Shown: in pieces, positions 48,180-57,276 of the stretch
Layout: each line of letters begins with the position of its first letter
Numbering within the stretch: the first letter of the stretch is position 1
Assembly: GCA_965228445.1 (NCBI GenBank)
Contig: OZ245813.1
Coordinates: 4,216,001-4,280,000, forward strand
Origin: Thalassobaculum sp965228445
GTDB lineage: Bacteria; Pseudomonadota; Alphaproteobacteria; Thalassobaculales; Thalassobaculaceae
Reading direction: 5' to 3'
DNA length: 64,000 bases
Position numbers and translations under genes: made by a program
The notes under the pieces: generated by a model
The model's input: the letters and a program-made list of their open reading frames with translations, nothing else
The model's database searches: none
Told to the model about the DNA's origin: nothing

Positions 48180-49340
48180 ATGATCGTTCGGACGCTCATT
48201 CTTCTGATGCTCGCGCTCGCCGCCGGCACCGCCGTGGCGGGGGAGCGTCCGGTGCTGGACTGGGTCGTCTACGACGACGCGACGCTGAGCACCTACAGCG
48301 TCGACACCGATGCCGGCGACACCGCGCGCCATGTGGCCGTTCCCCGGGACGGCGCCGACGGCGCCAAGCGGGTGATGCTTCTGATCCCCAGCCGGTCGGT
48401 CGAGGCCTATACCCTGGCGGTCAACACGATCCTGCAGGTCTTCGCCCGCCGCCAGGTGCCGGCCCGGTTCGACATCTGGTACTACGACGGCGACGAGACG
48501 GTGGCGATGGAGGCCCTGCGCTGGTCCTACGATCAGCCGGTCGACCTGATCATGACCGCCGGATCCTCTGCCACGTCGTTCCTGCGGGCGCATCACAACG
48601 GCCACAGCATCCCGGCGGTGACCAGCGCGTCGAAGGACCCGATCGCCTCGGGGCATCTGAGCGATCCGGCCGGCAGCGGCACCAACATCGCCTATACCTC
48701 GATCAACGTCGAAACCGGGACCCTGGTCGCCTATCTGCGCCGGCTGATCCCGGATCTGACGACGATCGGTCTGGTCTATTCGGAGAACAACGACAGCGCG
48801 ATCCTGACCCAGGTGAACCCGCTCAAGGCGGCCGCCGACAAGCTCGGGCTCGCCATCGTGGACGTCACCGTGAGCGGGCACGGCTCGGCCGAGGAGGAGC
48901 TCGAGGCGGCCCTGCCGGCGGCGCTGGCGCGGATCGAGCAACTGGATCCGGGGCATGAGAAGAGCATCCTGCTGATCACCGGCTCGACCTCGGTCTACGA
49001 GCGGATCTCCCAGATCAACCGCCATGCGGGTCGGCTGCCGGTCGTCTCCATGCTGCCGGACATCGTGCGCGCCGGCGAGGAGTCGGCGCTGCTGTCGATC
49101 GGCGTCAACATGACGAGCGCGCTGACCCTGGCGGCGGTCTATGCCGTGGATGTGGTCACCGGAGCGTCCAGGCCCGGCGATCTGCCGGTTGGCACGGTGG
49201 CGCCGCCGGATCTTGCGATCAACTTCCTGATCGCCGACCGCATCGGGGTGAAGATTCCATTCTCTTTCCTGGAGTCTTCGACCTTCGTATACGATCTGGA
49301 CGGACGCCAGGTGGTGGCCTTCGGGCAGCGGGTGTTCTGA
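48180..49340 (+). CDS. ABC transporter substrate-binding protein (ABC_sub_bind family)
   Basis: The 386-residue protein has a signal peptide (MIVRTLILLMLALAAGTAVAG) and two alpha/beta lobes. The C-terminal lobe has TTIGLVYSENNDSAILTQVN and the family ending DLAINFLIADRIGVKIPFSF, like the ABC_sub_bind group that binds small molecules such as aromatic amino acids. No permease or ATPase gene is adjacent, so it may serve another transporter or act as a sensor. ATG 48180 follows ACGAGG; a GTG at 48165 is in frame. It lies 30 bases after the dioxygenase gene. Confidence 0.75.
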   Translation: MIVRTLILLMLALAAGTAVAGERPVLDWVVYDDATLSTYSVDTDAGDTARHVAVPRDGADGAKRVMLLIPSRSVEAYTLAVNTILQVFARRQVPARFDIWYYDGDETVAMEALRWSYDQPVDLIMTAGSSATSFLRAHHNGHSIPAVTSASKDPIASGHLSDPAGSGTNIAYTSINVETGTLVAYLRRLIPDLTTIGLVYSENNDSAILTQVNPLKAAADKLGLAIVDVTVSGHGSAEEELEAALPAALARIEQLDPGHEKSILLITGSTSVYERISQINRHAGRLPVVSMLPDIVRAGEESALLSIGVNMTSALTLAAVYAVDVVTGASRPGDLPVGTVAPPDLAINFLIADRIGVKIPFSFLESSTFVYDLDGRQVVAFGQRVF

Positions 49341-49476
49341 ACGGAAGAACCGGGGCCGGGTGGCCGCGGGTTAGGGGGCGGGTTCCGCCGCAGTGGCGGA
49401 GCGCGTGGAGAGGTCGGCCGACCGGCCAGCCCGAGAACCGGGACCGGCGGCCGAGGCGAGCAGGAGGTTACGCGCG

Positions 49477-50601
49477 GTGTTGGATAATATCCTGACGATC
49501 CCGGCCCTGGCGGTCGGTGCGTTCTTTGCGGTTTCGTACTTCATCAGTCCGGACACAATCGTCATCCAGCAGATCTCGGTGCCGCCGAGCCTGGAGGACC
49601 AGGGATACTCGGAGGCCGTCGCCACCACGATGCTGTCCGACAGCGTCGCGCGGATCAGCGACCAGGCCGGCACCAATCGCGGCGCCTATGTGGCCGAGGA
49701 GACCGCCCAGGCGAAATCGGTCGAGGCCCTGAGCGACTGGTTCGGGCTGGCGCAGCCGATCCGTGCAACCCAGGTGGCGCTCGGCTTCCTGCCCTATTCC
49801 TTCTCCGGCGAGTTTGTCGAGGACGGCGAGGAACTGGTGCTTCGCGTCCGCGGCCAGTCGTCCGAGTACTGGCACTTCCTGCTGGAGAAGCGGGGCACCA
49901 AGGACGACATCCCCGGCCTGATGAACGCCGCCGCCATCGACCTTCTGAAGGAACTCGATCCGTATCTGATCGCGGTCTACCACTTCCGGAACGAGATCCC
50001 GTCCAAGGACTTCGTGCGGACGAAGGAGGCGGTCACCCATGCGCTGGTGCACGCGCCGCGCAAGAACCTGCCCTGGGTCTATGCCCTGTGGGCGCATGTC
50101 CTGTTCTTCGAGGGCGATCTGGAAGGGTCGATCATGAAGAACCGTCAGGCGCTGGCGCTCGACCCGACCTTCCCGCGCCCGATGATGCGCTGGGGCGAGG
50201 CCCTGCAGACCATGGGACTGCATGACGAGGCGATCGGCCGGTTCAAGAAGACGCTGGAGATCGATCCCCACTATCCGGAGGCCCTGGTCTACTGGGCGAA
50301 CTCGCTGCTGGCCCAGGGCGAGGTCAAGGAGGCCGGCCTGAAGTTCCGCGAGGCCTACGACATGGCGCCGGACTTCCCGCGGATCGTCCATGCCTACGGC
50401 ATGTACCACGCCGAGCACGGCAACAAGGTCCGGGCCGCCGACATCCTGCGCCGGGCGGTCGAGCTGGACGACGGTCACAACGAGAAGTTCGTGCGCGACC
50501 TGCGCAAGGTCCAGCTCATGATTGAGCCCCGACTGAAGGACATCGACAGCGACAAGGGAGCGCCCGCGGCCGCCGCCGGCGCGACCACCCAGAAGGGGTG
50601 A
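49477..50601 (+). CDS. Membrane-anchored TPR protein
   Basis: The 374-residue protein starts at GTG 49477, eight bases after a strong AGGAGGT; the open frame extends to a GTG at 49393, but that lacks such a site. It has a membrane helix (about 6-25), a short periplasmic part with SVPPSLEDQGYS and a C-terminal TPR array (about 190-330, AVTHALVHAPRKNLPWVYALWAHV, then AIGRFKKTLEIDPHYPEALVYWANSL). It may act as a periplasmic scaffold. It lies 136 bases after the binding-protein gene. Confidence 0.7.
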   Translation: MLDNILTIPALAVGAFFAVSYFISPDTIVIQQISVPPSLEDQGYSEAVATTMLSDSVARISDQAGTNRGAYVAEETAQAKSVEALSDWFGLAQPIRATQVALGFLPYSFSGEFVEDGEELVLRVRGQSSEYWHFLLEKRGTKDDIPGLMNAAAIDLLKELDPYLIAVYHFRNEIPSKDFVRTKEAVTHALVHAPRKNLPWVYALWAHVLFFEGDLEGSIMKNRQALALDPTFPRPMMRWGEALQTMGLHDEAIGRFKKTLEIDPHYPEALVYWANSLLAQGEVKEAGLKFREAYDMAPDFPRIVHAYGMYHAEHGNKVRAADILRRAVELDDGHNEKFVRDLRKVQLMIEPRLKDIDSDKGAPAAAAGATTQKG

Positions 50602-50651
50602 TTGGGGTCCGCCCGCTGATCCCCTGATGCCTTCCGCATGACGCCCGGCCC

Positions 50652-50675
50652 GGGGTGTCGCGTGGGCGACGCCCC
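50652..50675. other. Hairpin after the TPR gene
   Basis: GGGGTGTCGC (50652-50661) pairs with GCGACGCCCC (50666-50675), with one G-U pair and a GTGG loop. It lies 50 bases after the TPR stop. It may be a weak terminator, since no U-tract follows. Confidence 0.4.
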
Positions 50676-50695
50676 ACCGCAAAGCCTCAGAGCAC

Positions 50696-50727
50696 GGCAC
50701 GATCGGATAGACCCCTCCGATCGTGCC
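50696..50727 (+). promoter_or_regulatory. 12-pair inverted repeat in the leader of the sensor-MFS gene
   Basis: GGCACGATCGGA (50696-50707) and TCCGATCGTGCC (50716-50727) are perfect inverted arms around TAGACCCC, ending 17 bases before the ATG. As RNA it would form a stable hairpin next to the ribosome binding site; as DNA it could be an operator. Confidence 0.5.
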
Positions 50728-50744
50728 CAAGGCCGGAGACTGGA

Positions 50745-53141
50745 ATGAACCGATTTACCGCGATCCTCCCCGGCCTTGCGCTGATGGGGCTCAGCCTGCT
50801 CATGTTTGCGTATGTGGGCTTCGGCGAGGCGACCCGGGTCTATACCGGCATGCGCATCGATCGGGTGATCCAGCTCGGCGCCACCCTCCAGCACACCCTT
50901 AACCAGTTCGCCCAGAGCGGATTGCCGCTGAACCAGTTCACCGGCTTCGAGCGGCGGGCCGAGCAGCTCGGCGACGTGGACGCCTCGATCCACACCGTGG
51001 CGCTGACCGGCGTGCGGGGCGAGCCGGTCGCCTGCGCCATGGTTAGCGAGCATCCGGACACCGCAGATTGTGCCCGTGAGCTGGGCTTCCACGTATCGGC
51101 CTTCCAGCGCCACAACGATGCCGAAGGCGGCGAGGTGGCGACGGTCCATGGGGCCACGATTGTGCGCCTGCCTGTGGTCGACAAGTTCGGTCCCGTCGGT
51201 TTTCTCATGCTGCATGTGGACGGACCGACGATCCGCGGGACGGTCGATGCGGCCTTCCTCCCGGTCTTCCTGACCGCGGCCGGGCTGTTCCTGGCGTTCT
51301 CCGCTCTGCAGATCGTGGTCGGACTGCGAGGCGCGGAGACCGCCCGGCGCTGGCTGCGGCCCACCTTCACCGCGGTAATGGTGGTGATGGTGGCGGTGCT
51401 GGTGGTCGTGATGTTCCAGCTCTACCGCAAGGGCGTCGAAGGCCAGGCCGAGGGTCTGGCGCGCTCGATGGCCGCCCGCCTGGCGGCGGTCACCGAGATC
51501 GGCATTCCCATCGAGTCCCTGAGCGGCATCCGCGAGGCGCTGATCGATTACCGCCGGATCAACCCGCAGATCGCCGCCATCACGCTGACCCACGGCGACC
51601 AGATCCTGAACCGCATCACCGACGAGGAACATGCCGACGCCGATGCCGGCGACGGTACCGTCTCGTTCTCGCAGCCGATCGATTCCAGCCAGGCGCTGGT
51701 GCTGACCGCCGAGCTGCCGGTCTCCGTCGTGATCGAAGCGATGGGCGTCGGCGGCCGCAACTTCGCCGCCCTGTTCTTCGGCTGCATGCTGTTCGCGACC
51801 ATCTTCTTCCGGGCGGTGCGGGCCGGCGGCTACGGCACCGGCCCCGAACGCATCGCGGGCTCGGCCGGGCTGGCGGTCCTGCAGCCGGCGTATTTCCTCG
51901 GCATCCTGGCGGACTCGCTTGTCCTGACCGTGCTGCCGGAAATCAGCCACGAGCGGGTCGTCTCGGAGGGGCTGTCCGGCGGCATGGTCTCCCTGCCGTT
52001 CAGTCTGTTCTTCGTCGGACTGACCGCAGCGCTGATCCCGGCATCGCTGCTGACCGAGCGGATCGACCTGCGCGTCCTGTTCATGGGCGGGGCGGCGGCG
52101 GTGGCCGGCGGTCTGTTCCTGGTGGGCGGCGTGGAGACGTTCTGGGCGCTGTGCGTGGGCCGGACGCTGGGCGGCATCGGCCAGGGGATCCTGCTGGTCG
52201 CCGTGCAGGCCTACGCCTTCGAGATCGTCTCGTCCGAGGAACGGGTGCGGGCGGCGGCGGCCCAGGTGCTCGGCTACAACGGCGGTCTGATCGTCGGTAC
52301 AGGGATCGGCGGACTTATGGCCGTCTTCATGGACGATGCCGATTTCGTCCTGCTCGCCGGCCTGGTGGCGGTGGTGTCGCTGTTCTACATCCGCTTCGTC
52401 CTGCCCGCCCTGCGCAAGGACCAGGAGCCGCAGCCGGTCCGGCTGTTCGGCGACCTGAAGCGGGTGCTCGTCTTCCCGGACTTCCTCGCGCTGCTGACGA
52501 TGATCGGCGTGACCTCCAAGTTCGCGCTGGCCGGTGTGGCGATCTTCGCCATGCCGCTGGTGCTGCACCGCTCCGGCTACGGCGACGACGAGGTCGGCCA
52601 GGCGCTGATGGTCTTTGCCATCGTCACCTATCTGGTGACCGCGATCGCCCCCCGGCTGGTCAGGGCGCTGGGCTCCACCGACCGGGCGCTGGTCGTCGGG
52701 ATGATCGCCCTGGCCCTGGGCATGGCCGGGCTGGGGCTGGTGACGGGGGTCGGCGGCGGAGCCATGCCGAACTGGCTGATCGCGGCGTCGATCGACGTCC
52801 AGGAGGCCCTGGACGCGATCCCGCTGGCGGTGGCCAGCGGCGCCGCCATCGCACTGTCCGTGGCCCTGCTGGGGGTGGGGCAGGGGCTGATCGCCGCCCC
52901 GATCATCGCCCGGGTCGCGGCCGGTGGGGCCGCCGGGGCCGTCGGGCGCGACCGGACCATCGCCGTCTATCGGATCCTGGAGCGGATCGGCCACATCTCG
53001 GGACCGGCGCTGGTCGGCCTGCTGCTGGTCGCCGCCTCCGACAATCCCGCCGCCCTGGCGGCTCTGGGGATCGGCTACGCGGTCCTGGCGGTGCTCTACG
53101 GCCTCGCCAGCTTCGCCATGCGGCAGCGCTCGCCCGCGTAA
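50745..53141 (+). CDS. Two-domain periplasmic sensor fused to an MFS transporter
   Basis: A 798-residue membrane protein. It begins with a membrane helix (about 7-27), a periplasmic domain (about 28-170) and helices at about 172-196 and 207-226. A second periplasmic domain (about 227-335) and another helix (about 340-360) follow. Both periplasmic parts resemble Cache-type sensors (ASIHTVALTGVRGEPVA; PQIAAITLTHGDQILN). From about 365 on, 12 helices form a major facilitator domain (YFLGILADSLVLTVLPEIS, VGRTLGGIGQGILLVAVQ). ATG 50745 follows GGAG. It converges on the homocitrate synthase gene, seven bases away. Confidence 0.72.
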   Translation: MNRFTAILPGLALMGLSLLMFAYVGFGEATRVYTGMRIDRVIQLGATLQHTLNQFAQSGLPLNQFTGFERRAEQLGDVDASIHTVALTGVRGEPVACAMVSEHPDTADCARELGFHVSAFQRHNDAEGGEVATVHGATIVRLPVVDKFGPVGFLMLHVDGPTIRGTVDAAFLPVFLTAAGLFLAFSALQIVVGLRGAETARRWLRPTFTAVMVVMVAVLVVVMFQLYRKGVEGQAEGLARSMAARLAAVTEIGIPIESLSGIREALIDYRRINPQIAAITLTHGDQILNRITDEEHADADAGDGTVSFSQPIDSSQALVLTAELPVSVVIEAMGVGGRNFAALFFGCMLFATIFFRAVRAGGYGTGPERIAGSAGLAVLQPAYFLGILADSLVLTVLPEISHERVVSEGLSGGMVSLPFSLFFVGLTAALIPASLLTERIDLRVLFMGGAAAVAGGLFLVGGVETFWALCVGRTLGGIGQGILLVAVQAYAFEIVSSEERVRAAAAQVLGYNGGLIVGTGIGGLMAVFMDDADFVLLAGLVAVVSLFYIRFVLPALRKDQEPQPVRLFGDLKRVLVFPDFLALLTMIGVTSKFALAGVAIFAMPLVLHRSGYGDDEVGQALMVFAIVTYLVTAIAPRLVRALGSTDRALVVGMIALALGMAGLGLVTGVGGGAMPNWLIAASIDVQEALDAIPLAVASGAAIALSVALLGVGQGLIAAPIIARVAAGGAAGAVGRDRTIAVYRILERIGHISGPALVGLLLVAASDNPAALAALGIGYAVLAVLYGLASFAMRQRSPA

Positions 53142-53148
53142 ACTCCGG

Positions 53149-54309
53149 TCAGCTTCCCGCGGCGAGACCGCCCTCGCGGGCGGCGGCGGCGATCAGTGCG
53201 TCCACGGTCTCGATCGACAGGTCGCCCCCGTCCCCGGCTTCCTTCACCTGTCGGGTTACGGCCTTGAGCACCGCCAGCGGCAGGCTGTAGCCGAGCGCTT
53301 CGGAGCGCACGCGGATCGCGTTCCATCCGGTCAGCCGGTGGCCGATGCTGATCTGCCTGTCGAGGCCGAAATCGGCGGGGTCGAGGGCCTCGTAGGCGCG
53401 CGGATCGTTGTAGACCGCCTTGGTGTGCAGGCCGGCCTTGTGGCTGAACGCGGTGTCGCCGACCAGCACGTCGTTGAACGGCACCTCCACCCCGGCCAGG
53501 GCCGCCACCCGGTGGCACAGGGCGGGCAGGGAAGGCAGATCGAACCGGGATCGGGTCGCTTCCGGATCGGCGGCATAGAGCACCGCGATCAACCCCTCCA
53601 GCGAGGTGATGCCGTTGCGCTCGCCGATGCCGAGGACGGTGGTGTTGATGTAGCCGGCCCCGGCCTGGGCGGCGGCATGGGCATTGGCGATGGCGCAGCC
53701 GATATCGTTATGACCGTGGAACTCCACCGGCGTTCCGGTCAGCCGGGCCACCAGGCCCACCACCTCCGACACCCGGTCCGGGGTGGCCGCGCCGGTGGTG
53801 TCGGCGATGCCCAGCCGGTCGAACAGCTTCAACTCCGACAGCGGCAGATAGACGTTGAGAAGGTCGTTGAGCGGGCAGCGGAAGGCATCTTCGCTCGAGA
53901 ACCGCAGGGTGATGTCCGGCGCGCGCTTGCGCACGTACTCGCCGATCTCGGCGGCGGTGCGGACCACCTCGGGGATCGCCTGGCCGTGGCTGGCGCGGCG
54001 CAGGATCGGGGAGATCGCCATCACCATGTTGAGCGCGCCGACGCCGCTGTCCAGGGCGATGTCCACATCGTCGCGGTGGCAGCGGATATGGGCGGCCACG
54101 GTCACCGGCAGGTTGGCCGACGCGATCCGCGCCGCGTCGTCGCGCGACCGCGGGCTGGCGGCCGGGGAGGTTACCTCCAGGAAGGGGACGCCGAACTCGC
54201 TCAGCGCGTGGGCCAGTTCCAGTTTCGCGTCGGAGGAGAAATCCGCCCGCGCGAATTGCTCACCCTCGCGCAGCGTGGTGTCGATGATGGTGACGTTCTC
54301 GAGAGGCAC
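53149..54309 (-). CDS. Homocitrate synthase (LYS20-type)
   Basis: Condenses 2-oxoglutarate and acetyl-CoA to homocitrate, used in alpha-aminoadipate lysine synthesis or, as NifV, for the nitrogenase cofactor. The 386-residue protein matches the Thermus-type enzyme closely: IDTTLREGEQF near residue 10 (catalytic Arg and metal Asp), EVTSPAASPRSR, RFSSEDAFR, HGHNDIGCAIANA with the metal His pair, and GERNGITSLEGL. Start is GTG 54309, preceded by AGAGGG; the upstream open frame has no coding character. No other nif or lysine genes are in the window. Confidence 0.85.
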   Translation of the reverse strand: MPLENVTIIDTTLREGEQFARADFSSDAKLELAHALSEFGVPFLEVTSPAASPRSRDDAARIASANLPVTVAAHIRCHRDDVDIALDSGVGALNMVMAISPILRRASHGQAIPEVVRTAAEIGEYVRKRAPDITLRFSSEDAFRCPLNDLLNVYLPLSELKLFDRLGIADTTGAATPDRVSEVVGLVARLTGTPVEFHGHNDIGCAIANAHAAAQAGAGYINTTVLGIGERNGITSLEGLIAVLYAADPEATRSRFDLPSLPALCHRVAALAGVEVPFNDVLVGDTAFSHKAGLHTKAVYNDPRAYEALDPADFGLDRQISIGHRLTGWNAIRVRSEALGYSLPLAVLKAVTRQVKEAGDGGDLSIETVDALIAAAAREGGLAAGS

Positions 54310-54433
54310 GGAACCCTCTGGGGCCGGGAAGAAGGAGCGATCGTCAGCGTACGCGACCCGAACGCGGATGTCGCGGGCTTCCCGCACGCCACTGCCGCTG
54401 CCGATACCCCGTGACGCGGTGTTTTTCCCGGCC

Positions 54434-55432
54434 TTAGGCGTCCTGGGAAGGCCAGGTCTCCGCCGGGCCTCTGCCGTCGAAATGCCCGACAATGGCGTCG
54501 CGGCTGGCGCGGCAGGCGGCGAGGTAGCCGGGATCGCGGTAGCGGGCCTCGGCGCGGGCCTGTGCGACCAGTGTGAACGGATCACCCTCGGCCCGGATCA
54601 GCGGGTCGTCGCTGGCGGTCTTGATCCGATACAGCGCCCGGACCCGGTCCTCGGGTGGCGGGGCGAGCGAGGCGAGAAACCGCAGCGAGGGCACCATGTG
54701 CTGGCGGCGGATCAGCGTGGCGACCTGTCCGGATCCCGGCTCGATCCAGGCCGCACCGCTCTCGGAAACGCAGATCATCGGGTAATAGGCGGCGAGGGCG
54801 GGGAACACGGTGTTGCGGTAGATCGCGACCCCCCAATAGCGCCGGGCGATGGCGGCGAAATGCGCCAGGCTCGCCACCGGCACCATGCCGGCAGCGCTGA
54901 TCGGCAGGATCTCGACCTTCGGCTTGGTGACGGTCACGGTGTCGTTGGCCACGTCGACATAGAGCGGCCCGAGCTGGATGGCGTTCTGGAAGTAGGACTC
55001 CCGAAGCACCCCCCAGATTTTCCGGCCGATCCCGCCCTCGGCGATGAAGCCGTGCAGGGCCTGGGTGACCGGGCAGTCCGGGTGCTGGATCCGCGCCACC
55101 AAGGCCGCGAAGACCGTGTCCCGGATCTCCAGGCAGCGGCCGAGCGGATAGGGCTTGCCGGCAAAGCTCGGGTATCGGACCGACAGCTCCGCATCGGCCT
55201 GCTCCCGCAGCCCGTACAGCAGGGTGTGGAGCCCCGCGAGATCCCGCAGATACATGCGGGCGAGCCGGCGCTGGCGGGCGTCGGGCTGCATCGGCTGGCG
55301 GGGCAGCTCTCCGGGCTCGGAGCCGTCGGGCGCCTCCAGCCAGACCGGCGGCGCCCAGGGCCGTAGGGTCGCCGCGGCGGTCCAGGCATGCGCGGAGATC
55401 GGGCGGGAGAGGGGAGGGGGGATGGCCGTCAT
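54434..55432 (-). CDS. Hypothetical protein next to homocitrate synthase
   Basis: Not recognised. The 332-residue cytoplasmic protein has no signal or membrane segment. It has an Arg/Pro-rich start, a helical part (LARMYLRDLAGLHTLLYGL), and a middle with VYVDVANDTVTVTKPKVEILPIS-like beta strands, then LRFLASLAPPPEDRVRAL. ATG at 55432 is clear. It is transcribed in the same direction as homocitrate synthase, with 124 bases between, so the two may be functionally linked. Confidence 0.55.
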   Translation of the reverse strand: MTAIPPPLSRPISAHAWTAAATLRPWAPPVWLEAPDGSEPGELPRQPMQPDARQRRLARMYLRDLAGLHTLLYGLREQADAELSVRYPSFAGKPYPLGRCLEIRDTVFAALVARIQHPDCPVTQALHGFIAEGGIGRKIWGVLRESYFQNAIQLGPLYVDVANDTVTVTKPKVEILPISAAGMVPVASLAHFAAIARRYWGVAIYRNTVFPALAAYYPMICVSESGAAWIEPGSGQVATLIRRQHMVPSLRFLASLAPPPEDRVRALYRIKTASDDPLIRAEGDPFTLVAQARAEARYRDPGYLAACRASRDAIVGHFDGRGPAETWPSQDA

Positions 55433-55767
55433 ACGGTCAGACTAGGCCATGACCCGGTGACGCGGGCAAGCACGGGCGGCGAAGCGCCGGCGGCTAAGTC
55501 GGAGCAGGACCGGTCGCCGACGGCCTCGGCGGGAGCGGCTATCCCTTCGACAACTCGCCAAACGTGAAAAGGTCAATATCCAATCGATTGATTTGCGGTG
55601 AATTAACCGTATTGACGCTCATTAGAGATTGTAGCCTAGCATACCATTCTCGCATTGATTTCGTTTTCGCCGCAGAAGCCCGCAATGGGTCCGGTGGAGA
55701 ACCGATCCCCTCGGTTCTCACGATGCGAAGTAGGCCCGCAAGAGGCCGCAAGGAGGAGACGCAAACC
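55433..55767. promoter_or_regulatory. Promoter and leader region of the sugar ABC operon
   Basis: About 335 bases with no supported gene. It is unusually AT-rich near 55560-55680 for this genome. TTGACG at 55612-55617 is a good -35 box, with TAGCAT 19 bases further as a possible -10 box (spacing not ideal). A perfect 9-pair hairpin (55697-55705 with 55711-55719, loop TCCCC) lies in the leader, 30 bases before the AAGGAGGAGA ribosome binding site. It could stabilise the transcript. Confidence 0.45.
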
Positions 55768-57108
55768 ATGACAAGCAAGAACACGACTCGCCGTGCGTTT
55801 CTCGCCGGGACCGCCCTGGTCGCCGGCTCGACTTTGGCTGCTCCGTTCATCCGTTCCGCCCATGCGGCGGGAAAGCTGTCGATCGGCTTCTGGGACCACT
55901 GGGTCCCCGGTGCGAACGACACGCTCACCAAGCTCTGCAACGAGTGGGCGGAGAAGGAGAAGGTCGAGATCCAGATCGACTACATCACCTCTCAGGGTAA
56001 CAAGAACATCCTGACCGCCGCCGCCGAGATGCAGGCCAAGGCCGGTCACGACATCCTGCAGCTGCCGACCTGGCAGCCGATCGACAAGGCTCCGGCCCTG
56101 GAGCCGATGGACGACCTGATGGCCGAACTGATCTCGGCCAACGGCGACGTCAACGACACCGTCAAGTATCTCGGCCAGGCCGACGGACACTGGGTCGCGG
56201 TTCCGGCGACCACCGGCAGCCAGATCAAGGGTCCGTGCAGCCGCATCGACCTGCTGAAGCAGCATGCCGGCATCGACATCCAGGCCATGTATCCGGCCGG
56301 CGCGGCGCCGAACGACGACGACTGGAACCTGGATACGTTCATCGAGGCCGCCGAGAAGTGCCACGCGGGCGGCAACCCGTTCGGCGTCGGCATGGGCGTG
56401 ACCACCGACAGCGTCGACGCGGTCGGCGCCTTCTTCCACGCCTTCGGCGCGGATCTGGCGGATGCCAACGGCGATCCGACCGTCGGGACCGACAACGTCA
56501 AGCAGGCGCTGGACTACATGAAGCGTCTCGCCGCCGTGCTGCCGGCCGACGTCGCCGCCTGGGACGACGCCTCGAACAACAAGTTCCTGGTGTCCGGTCA
56601 GGCCGCGATGATCATGAACCCGCCGAGCGCCTGGTCGGTGGCCAAGCGCGACGCGCCCCAGGTCGCCGAGCAGTGCTGGACCCACGGCATGCCGAAGGGG
56701 CCGAACGGCCGGTACGCGCCGTACCTGCCGTACTTCCTCGGGTTGTGGTCGTTCTCGCCGAACAAGTCGGCGGCGAAGAGCCTGATCCGCTACATCTCCC
56801 AGCGCTCGGCGGTGGAGCAGCTCGTGCAGGCCTCGGCCGGCTACGACCTGCCGAGCTTCGCAGGCCTGACCGACTTCCCGGTCTGGTCCGAGGAGGGCCC
56901 GCCGAAGGGCACGCTCTACCACTACCCGGATCCGCATCACCGTCAGACCCTGTCGATCGCCGGCGCGCCGGCCCCGGCCAACATCGCGTATCAGATCTAC
57001 AACCAGGGTCTGCAGACGAAGATGGCGGTCCGCTACGTGCAGGGCGAAAGCATGGACAGCGTCCTGTCCTGGGCGGAGTCCGAGCTCGAGGGCTACATGC
57101 GCGGATAA
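55768..57108 (+). CDS. Sugar ABC transporter substrate-binding protein (family 1), Tat-exported
   Basis: Captures a sugar or glycoside in the periplasm. The 446-residue protein has a twin-arginine signal (NTTRRAFLAGTALVAG, cleavage after SAHA) and then two-lobe binding-protein sequence, e.g. FWDHWVPGANDTLTKL and ILQLPTWQPIDKAPAL. Length and fold are those of SBP_bac_1/8. ATG 55768 follows AAGGAGGAGA. It is first in a binding protein, permease, permease, ATPase operon. The specific sugar cannot be read. Confidence 0.9.
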   Translation: MTSKNTTRRAFLAGTALVAGSTLAAPFIRSAHAAGKLSIGFWDHWVPGANDTLTKLCNEWAEKEKVEIQIDYITSQGNKNILTAAAEMQAKAGHDILQLPTWQPIDKAPALEPMDDLMAELISANGDVNDTVKYLGQADGHWVAVPATTGSQIKGPCSRIDLLKQHAGIDIQAMYPAGAAPNDDDWNLDTFIEAAEKCHAGGNPFGVGMGVTTDSVDAVGAFFHAFGADLADANGDPTVGTDNVKQALDYMKRLAAVLPADVAAWDDASNNKFLVSGQAAMIMNPPSAWSVAKRDAPQVAEQCWTHGMPKGPNGRYAPYLPYFLGLWSFSPNKSAAKSLIRYISQRSAVEQLVQASAGYDLPSFAGLTDFPVWSEEGPPKGTLYHYPDPHHRQTLSIAGAPAPANIAYQIYNQGLQTKMAVRYVQGESMDSVLSWAESELEGYMRG

Positions 57109-57126
57109 ACCGTGCTTCGACGGGGC

Positions 57127-57151
57127 CGGGCGGTACCTTCGGGGCCGCCCG
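57127..57151 (+). other. Hairpin between binding-protein and permease genes
   Basis: CGGGCGG (57127-57133) pairs with CCGCCCG (57145-57151) around an 11-base loop, 19 bases after the stop. Weaker pairing (GACGG/CCGTC) can extend it. This position is common in importer operons, where such hairpins favour the binding-protein transcript. Confidence 0.5.
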
Positions 57152-57276
57152 CCCTCCGTCGTCTCCCCCCTGCGTCCAGAGCACACGGCGGGTCCGTCCT
57201 AACCGGCACGCCAAGAATGCCGGCCGATAATCCTAAAGACGACAGGCCCCACGGGGTCTGACGAAGGGAGTGATCA

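Noticed and set aside
31668..50601. Genomic island brought in by transfer
   Set aside because: No integrase, transposase or flanking repeat was seen, and base composition and codon use look the same as in the housekeeping genes around it.
50475..52994. An 839-residue open frame on the minus strand opposite the sensor-MFS gene
   Set aside because: Its composition (Asp/Gln/His/Arg/Gly-rich, no hydrophobic core) is that of an antisense GC-frame shadow. The plus strand encodes a coherent membrane protein.
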